Assembly (NCBI GenBank): GCA_038049695.1
Contig: CP142451.1
Span: forward strand, 46,449,001-46,513,000
Direction of reading: 5' to 3'
Origin: Cinnamomum chago
Taxonomy: Eukaryota; Streptophyta; Magnoliopsida; Laurales; Lauraceae
DNA: 64,000 nt
How positions within the stretch are numbered: position 1 is the first letter of the stretch; every line of letters starts with the position of its first letter. A program made the translations under genes and the position numbers. Of the stretch, positions 57,024-64,000 are shown piece after piece. The notes beneath the pieces are model-generated. The model made no database searches, was not told the DNA's origin, and saw only the letters and a list, made by a program, of their open reading frames with translations.

Positions 57024-57329
57024 TCAAAACTTGTTGTTGATGGGAAGCATACATTTGTCACCTTCCATGTCTAGAAGAGCGTATGCGCGGTTGGAGAAGA
57101 CTTTGTCGATGATGAAGGGTCCCTCCCATTTTGGTTCGAATTTGCCTTTGGATTTGTTAGCAAAAACCACTGGCCTTTCTACAGCAAGAACCAAGTCACC
57201 ATTTTTATAGGTGCGTTGCTTGACCTTCTTATCGAAAGATCCTACCATGCGTGCTTGGTACAACTCAATGCTTTGTAGAGCTTCAACCCATCTCTCATCG
57301 AGATTATCCAGCTCTTGGAGTCTCAATTT
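57024..57329 (-). pseudogene. Ty3/gypsy integrase C-terminal fragment
   Basis: About 100 residues: LDNLDERWVEALQSIELYQ, then KNGDLVLAVERPVV, then the GPY/F-type module KWEGPFIIDKVFSNRAYAL, then CMLPINNKF and a stop. This is the end of a gypsy integrase of the Tat/Athila group by resemblance. The rest of the gene is upstream on the minus strand, cut off by the Copia-3 LTR at 57330 and outside the window. The first 17 residues of the longer frame to 57380 come from the LTR and do not belong to the gene. Confidence 0.8.
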
Positions 57330-59090
57330 TGTTGGAAGTAGGTGGGCCTTCCAGATAGGTTTCAAAAACTTTTGACCCACTTGATGTAGGGATCAACTAT
57401 CTAGAAGTCAACAAACTCAATCCAGGATGCATTCCCTCAAACTCATAAACCATGTACAACAATATAACCTATCTAGAAGATAGAAAACAACACCTAAACA
57501 TGCAACTATGAAATCCACAACATACAAGGATGTAGATTATACCTTTGGAGCTTAGTTGTGCTCTAATGGAGAATTTGAATTCTTTCTTTGATGATGAACA
57601 CCTTCACTAATCAAATTAGAATCTCCAACACCTTTTGATCTTCCACGCTATGACCCGTATCAGATTCTCTTTTCTCAAGAAGATGGTGGAATCTCCAAGA
57701 GAAAAACCCTAGAGGAAACTAGAAGAGAAACTAGAAGAGGGAGAGGAAGAGAGGTATGTAACTCTTGCACTAGGGATCTTGGGCGTGAATTCCAAGATGG
57801 GATCATGCATTGGGGACGTCCAAGGGCTCTCCTCTCCTCCTTTTATAGCATTCAAGCCACCTCCTCTTACTAATTGAAATAGAAGTCTTACTTCCACTAC
57901 AATTAGTTGCTTACTAAATCACAATTAGAAGTCTTACTTCAAATATGATTAGTAACTTCCTCTTTTACTAATTAAAATAGAAGTCCTACTTCCATTAATA
58001 ATTAGTAACTTACTATTACCACTATGAGAAGTCTCACTTCAAATAGAAATAGTTACTTTCTATTTCCTTTTAGAGTTCTACTATAATTAATATCTTTCTA
58101 ATATCTTGGGCTAGCGTGGGGACCACTAGGGATTCCTAAGAAAGCTGGCTCCAACTGGGACACGCGACCCCACATCTCATGTGTAATTCGGGCCTACAGT
58201 TAATTGCAAATAACTCCACTATATAAATACAACTGAACTCCAGTCTTTGGAATATATTACAATGAAGACCCTAAACTTCCTCAGTACCACAAGTAGGCCC
58301 CTCTATCAATATCCATGGATCAATTGGACATGTCCACCAAATTAGATCCATATCTTATTATCCTTGAGCCCCAATTAATTATAATGATCATTTGGTACCG
58401 ATCCAATTAACTCTTAATTGGAATGGGTGCGCACTTACCAATGATAAATGCATTAATTGGCACAAGGGGATATTAAAGATAGATTCCATCTTGACCATTG
58501 AATGTTCCCACAGCTCTACTACCACGTACCCAAATCACCGAGGTGTTGACCTACAATTGGCCTCACTCATTGATGACTCAAAGCAATGAATAGATAAAAA
58601 CTTGAGTTCATTAATGTCTCAGGATTATGAGCCTATTGCTAGGGAATTATGAGAGCAGACCTTAAAGTAAAGACAGTGTATATAAGGTGCTTCTCATGGT
58701 CCTTCAATACATCTAATGTACCGGCACCATGATCCAGAATCTTACATTCTGATGATCAAGACAAATCACACTATCTCATAGTGATCAAAGTGTTGCAACA
58801 TTGTCAGATGAGATGCCCAATCTCGTCACTGGTTGTGAAGATATTTAAGTATAAGATTTGCAATACATGTCTCCTGTATGTGGATCTCATCCACAGACAT
58901 ATATTACATCTAGTATACTTGTGGACTCCGATTCATCTCATGAATCATTATGTCATGCGTATTGGTTATGTGCAAACAAGTAATAAAACACCATTCATCT
59001 CATGAAAGGAAAGCAATAATATATATTGATAAATAAAGAAATTAATCAATTTATTCATCATATACTGGTATTGAGACCATAAAACTGACA
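57330..59090 (-). repeat. 3' LTR of Copia-3
   Basis: 1761 bp, TGTTGGAAGTAGG to AAAACTGACA. In sense, a good TATA box GCTATAAAAGGAGG lies at about 57836-57849. Confidence 0.93.
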
Positions 59091-59105
59091 ATCTCCCACT
59101 TGGGC

Positions 59106-62100
59106 TCAATGCCAATCAGGATTGCATCTCATGCCCATCCCGTTTACATGCTGCTCAAAGATTTTGGTAGTCAAAGGCTTAGTAAAGGGATCTGGCAGAT
59201 TGTCCGCAGAAGCTGTCTTGGTGATTGCAAGATTACCTCTCTGCACAATCTCTCTGACCAAGTGATACTTCCTCTGTACGTGCTTTTGGCTTTTATGGCT
59301 CCTGGGTTCCTTGGACTGAGCGACTGCCCCGCTGCTGTCACAGTAAACTGTGAGTGGTTGTCATGCCAAAGGTACCACTCTAAGTTCCAAAAGGAATCTT
59401 TCGAGCCATACTGCTTCCTTAGCTGCTTCACAAGCCGCTACATATTCAGCCTCAGAAGTGGAATCAGCGGTACATTCCTGTTTAATACTCCTCCAGCTGA
59501 TAGCTCCTCCGCCAAGCATAAACACATAACCGGAGGTGGATTTCATGGAATCCTTATCTGACATAAAGTCAGAATCTGTGCATCCGACTGGAATCAGCTC
59601 ATCACTGCCGTAAATCAACATGTAATCTCTAGTTCTTCTCAAGTACTTGAGAATACATTTTACAGCAGTCCAATGGTCAGGACCTGGGTTAGACTGATAT
59701 CTGCTGACTAAGCCCACTGCATGACAGATATCCGGTCTAGTACATAGCATATCATACATGAAGCTACCAACAGCCGAAGCGTATGGAATTGCTCTCATTT
59801 GCTCCTTTTCCTCCGGGGTCTTGGGACCCTGATCCTTGGAAAGGTGTACTCCATACCTGAAAGGTGTGATACCCTTCTTGGAGTCCTGCATAGCAAACCG
59901 TACCAGTACCTTATCTATGTAAGCAGCTTGAAATAAGCCAATCATCCTATTTTTTCTGTCTCGATGGAGTTTGATCCCTAGGATGTAACAAGCTTCTCCC
60001 AAGTCCTTCATATCAAAAGTCTTTGCTAACCAAACTTTTATTGTTGACAACATTCATATATCTTTCCCAAAGAGAAGGATGTCGTCGACGTATAAAACCA
60101 GAAAAACTACCCTGTCACCTTCATTTTTCATGTACACACATGACTCATCCGGATTTTGACTAAAACCAAATGATTTGATTGCCCGGTCAAAACGGATGTT
60201 CCAGCTTCGGGATGCCTGCTTCTGTCCATAAATGGACTTCTGCAGCTTGCAAACTCTTTGCTTTTGGTTACTTGCTATAAAACCGTCTGGCTGCATCATA
60301 TAGATGTCTTCCTCAAGATGGCCGTTGAGAAATGCCGTCTTGACATCCATTTGCCAAATCTCGTAATCGAGATGAGCCGCTATGGATAAGAGTATCCGGA
60401 TGGACTTGAGCATGGCTACCGGCGAGAAGGTTTCCTCATAATCGATACCCTCTTTCTGAGTATACCCTTTTGCAACAAGCCTGGCCTTAAAGGTCTCAAC
60501 TTTTCCATCTGGTCCTCTTTTTCTCTTGTAGACCCACTTGCACCCAATAGGTTTAATATTGGCAGGCAAGTCCACAAGTGTCCAGACCTGATTAGAGTAC
60601 ATAGACTCCATCTCAGCTTTCATAGCGTCTTGCCAATGTCCTGAATCTATGTCATTGATTGCTTCATCATAGTTACAGGGATCCTGTTCCAGTTCTTCCG
60701 GGATTGCCTCGTAAGACTCTCCCAAGAACGAGAACCTATCAGGGGGCCTGATTATTCTCCCACTACGACGAGGCACTGGTGTAACTACTGGGTCTGGTAG
60801 GGGTCGTTCTTCCTCAAGTTCGGTCATACTTGGATTTGGAATTGATTGTTCTTGAATCTCTTCCAAGATCACCTTTTTCTAAAGGTTTCCGGTCTATCAT
60901 ATAATCTTCCTCCAGAAAAACCGCATTAGTGCTCACCATCACTTTCTGTTTTCTGGGATTATAAAATAACCAACCTTTAGTTCATTTAGGATATCTTACA
61001 AACGTGCATACTTCCGACTTCGCTTCCAACTGATCCGTCTCAACCTTTAGCACATGTGCTGGACAACCCCAAATGTGTAAATGTTGTAGACTAGGCTTTC
61101 GCCCGGACCACAACTCCCAGGGAGTCTTAGGTATAGACTTAGATGGTACGAGTTTTAGTATATACATCGCAGTATCTAAGGCGTATCCCTAAAAGGATAT
61201 AGGTAATTCTGAGAAACTCAGTATTAGACCTGATCATATCTAAAAGCGTCTGGTTCCTTCTTTCTGCTGCTCCATTCCGTTGAGGCATACCAGGAGCAGA
61301 CAATTGGGATAAAATCCCATTTTCTGATAAGTATCCCATAAAATCAGTGAAGAGATATCCTCCTCTGGCCCTGACATTAATGGGTCCACACATATCAGTA
61401 TACACTAATTCCAACAAATCTTTGGCCCTATTGCCCTTTGATGAAAGGTCCTTTTGGTCATTTTACCTTCCTGACAGGACTCGAAGACAAGCATTCGTTC
61501 TACCACCAATGAAGGCAAGATACCATCTTTCACTAGCCTGTCAATCCTATTTAGGTTTATATGACCTAGCCTCAAGTGCCGAAGTTTTGTTGGATCAGAT
61601 GAAGGTGTTTTCCTCTTTAATGATGGCCTATTAATTGTTTTAGTATCATGTATCTCATACATTGTGGGATTAACAAATAAATTCCATTGATTACCTTGTC
61701 AGAATATATAAAAGTACCGTATCTCTTTATGACAATTTCAGTACCAAGAGTAATAGAATAACTCTTATTCACCAAACTAGAAACTGAAATTGAATTCCGC
61801 CGTAAAGACGGTACATATAACATGTCTGACAAAACCAATTTATCATTTATAAAGCATAATGTAATAACTCCCACTGAAACAACCTCTGCCTTAGCATCAG
61901 ATCCTAGGTTGACAATGATTTCTCCGTCACTGAACCTCCTAGTTTTCCTGAACCCCTGCAACGAATTACATATGTGATCAGTTGCCCTGGAGTCCATACA
62001 CCAAGATTCTGAAGTACCAGTTGCAAAACTAACTTCAGAAATAAGTAACTCAATCATACCTGAGGTCTTCTTAGACAGATATTCTGGACAATTCCTTTTC

Positions 62101-62893
62101 CAATGTCTTGTCTTACCACAATGGAAACACTTTCCTTTTACTCCCATACCCTTAGCCTTGGCCATACTACCATTAGGACCATTCTCCACCTTAGGACCGT
62201 TCGGAACTGATTTCTTCTTGCCTTTCCGCCCTTTGCCTTTCGGTTTGGACTTGGCAAATGACTTTTCTGTCATTAGGGCAGTTGGCTTCTTCTTCATAAT
62301 CCCTTCAGTCACCACCAGCTGACTAGAAAGCTTAGCTAGAGTCAAATTCATCTTATTCATATTATAGTTGACTTTGAATTTGTTGAATGACTCTGGTAGT
62401 GACTCAAGGATTATGTCAATCTACGATTCTGCATCAATCGCAGCCCCCAGTACATCTAACTCATTCAATGAGTCCATCATTTTCAACATGTGGTCCTGTA
62501 CTGGTGTGCCTTCAGCCATCTTGGTGCTTATAAGCACCCTCATAGCAGCCTGTCTAGCAGGCCTGCCCTATTCCGCAAACATCTCCTTTAAGTTTGATAT
62601 AATATCATATGCAGTCTTAAAGGATTGATGTTGGTGTTGCAAAACACTAGACATGGATGCCTGTATGTAACATCTGGCCATCTCATCATCTTTGGCCCAC
62701 TTGGTGTAAAGTTCCTTTTCTTCTTGTGATGCTTCTGGCAATGGCTCATCAAGGGGGGTTTGGTAAGGACATATTTATATCCTGAAGCTGTTAGGACTAT
62801 ATCCAGGTTCCGTTTCCAATCTACATAGTTGGATCCCACCAACTTATTCTGGTTGAGGATGGTCGCAAGTGGATTGAAAGTATTTGAATTCAT
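59106..62893 (-). pseudogene. Copia-3 gag-pol polyprotein, defective
   Basis: Starts MNSNTFNPLATILNQNKLV at 62893 and has an early frameshift in gag after about 45 residues. The knuckle CFHCGKTRHWKRNC is intact (61617-62360). The protease reads DSRATDH, where the family has DSGATNH. The pre-integrase zinc module is at 61405-61662. The integrase core (61139-61417) lacks about 50-60 residues after RARGGY, including the second catalytic aspartate, but keeps the NGAAERRN glutamate. RT and RNase H run in one frame from 60872 to 59106 with only two stops, TGA at 60054 and TGA at 59361. YVDD and the RNase H residues in CTDSDF, SEAEY and YCDSSGA are all present. It ends NPDWH and TGA. Confidence 0.92.
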
Positions 62894-64000
62894 GCTTGAA
62901 ATACTGTAGCACATAACCATACATTCAATTAATGAGTTTAAATAACATTAGGGTTTAGTATTCTACCAAATTTATATGGAATCCTCATAACCACTAAATT
63001 CAAAGTACATCGGAATCCTAATCTCCGGGGTATACCTCGGGGAGTGCAAATACCACCTACATTGGTGCGGATCAAAGTTGGTCAAAATTAGGATTAAGAT
63101 TAACTATCCATGATCCCCCTCCATTCATTATTATCTAGGTATCTCATACCAAATAATGAATGACTCCTGATTACTTTGGTTTCTAAAATAAATGAGGCAA
63201 ATCCTTGGGGATACTACATTATTATTTTAGTTAAGTGTGACCCACCAACTAGCATTGCATGACAACCGTTGCGAGCAGCTCCTCCTTGGGGAGTGGGCCC
63301 CCGCCCCGTCTCACCAACACTATCCATAGGAGATCCATATCTAGTAACCAGACAAGTAAAAGCCTTCCGTGGGGAACGGCCATTCTCAAGATGGCGCGAG
63401 GCTAATACTTTCCTTACAATGGACCTATGGTGGAAAACCATGGGGATTTCTAAATATAAATGCCCCGCTCCTACTTAATATTTTAGAATTGAGGATTTCC
63501 TTGTAAGGTATTAGGGCCCACATATATATGAACATCAAATCATCTCATGATATGATCAAAGATTGGTTCCAAGTCAAGTTATTTTAAGGAAAGTCCAATT
63601 TCTAAATTAGTGTTACCAATGTGTCCATCTCATGGGTCATCAACACTAATTAGAACTCTTTCCAAAAATTAATTTGATTTGACCAACTTTAGTAACTTGC
63701 TATGTTTGGATCAGATTTGGAAACATTCTAAATTAAGCATTCATTCATAAATAGAAAGTGCTAAAAATAGAAATTAGTCCTCTCCTCCACATGGCCCTAA
63801 TGGAATAGACTTCTTGGACTTCTAGACTTTCCAAAACTTTGGAATTCCTCAAACTCTTTGGCCAACTCCAAAACTCTTTTGGTAATCTTCAAGCTCTTTG
63901 ATTAGGAGTCCAACATTGCTTTCCTTCTTCGTCTCGGACATCGCCAGAATTTACAAATTTAGAAAAATTACATAAATTCTTATGCCTCGATTATGAGACT
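62894..64000 (-). other. Copia-3 leader
   Basis: At least 1.1 kb upstream of gag. It holds a G+C-rich block near 63260-63400 (AACGGCCATTCTCAAGATGG and similar) that recalls the GGAGCGGCCATCC repeats of the Copia-2 leader. No PBS before the window ends. Confidence 0.6.

Larger units (their letters stand above)
57330..64000 (-). mobile_element. Copia-3: Ty1/copia element, 5' end outside window
   Basis: Minus-strand copia inserted in the gypsy integrase. The 3' LTR is 57330-59090; the left TSD candidate is AATTT (57325-57329) and its partner is outside. The PPT is at 59091-59105, the coding region at 59106-62893 and the leader runs to the window end. The 5' LTR and PBS are not seen. Its LTR is the same family as the two solo LTRs at 37640 and 39754. 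The coding region has stops, a protease change and an integrase deletion. Confidence 0.92.

Noticed and set aside
57330..57380. Upstream extension of the integrase frame
   Set aside because: These codons lie in the Copia-3 LTR. The true fragment starts at the LTR border.

Overview
The window looks like repeat-rich, intergenic DNA of a flowering plant, probably a dicot. It is A+T-rich. It holds three Ty1/copia elements of typical plant layout (gag, CCHC knuckle, protease, integrase, RT and RNase H in one frame, tRNA-iMet-type primer sites) and a Ty3/gypsy integrase fragment. The leaders carry plant-style AAACCCTAG tracts. I found no convincing host gene, tRNA, rRNA or CRISPR array. Almost every base lies inside a retrotransposon, a solo LTR or a repeat.

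Left part (1-34615): a six-level nest, read from termini and target-site duplications (TSDs). Level 1 is Unit A, an LTR-like unit whose left end is outside the window. It is split by level 2, Copia-1 (435-33031, minus). Inside that is level 3, Unit B (6298-31040). Unit B holds Unit C (6973-10037) and level 4, NA-1 (10088-28905), a non-coding element with 1.9-kb LTRs. Inside NA-1 is level 5, Unit D (13900-25849), split by level 6, NA-2 (17583-25324), a very young relative of NA-1 in the opposite orientation.

Middle part (34616-42208): tandem repeats with splice-site-like junctions, a decayed exon-like fragment, a 193-bp duplication, and two oppositely oriented solo LTRs of one copia family (37640-39392 and 39754-41504), each with a perfect TSD.

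Right part (42209-64000): Unit E (42209-55089) is interrupted 8 bp from one end by Copia-2 (45314-55081), whose LTRs are almost identical but whose polyprotein is broken. Then comes a gypsy-type region (LTR-like repeats, tandem 3' repeats, integrase C-terminus) cut by Copia-3 (57330 to beyond 64000, minus). Copia-3 has the same LTR family as the two solo LTRs.

The most interesting material is Units A-E. They are 2.85-4.2 kb, start TG and end CA. Four have both ends in the window and exact 5-bp TSDs. On one strand they share a TATA-like box, a GT donor, a long intron-like stretch, a strongly conserved branch/acceptor block and a short exon-like segment ending in an acidic peptide with an E-W motif. 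That segment is exactly 92 nt in three units, and between two of them the changes lean synonymous. All five units, and the unrelated NA family, carry arrays of short perfect palindromes built on a central TCGA. Whether the units are ordinary solo LTRs of a chromovirus-like gypsy family or a self-contained mobile transcription unit cannot be settled from this window.
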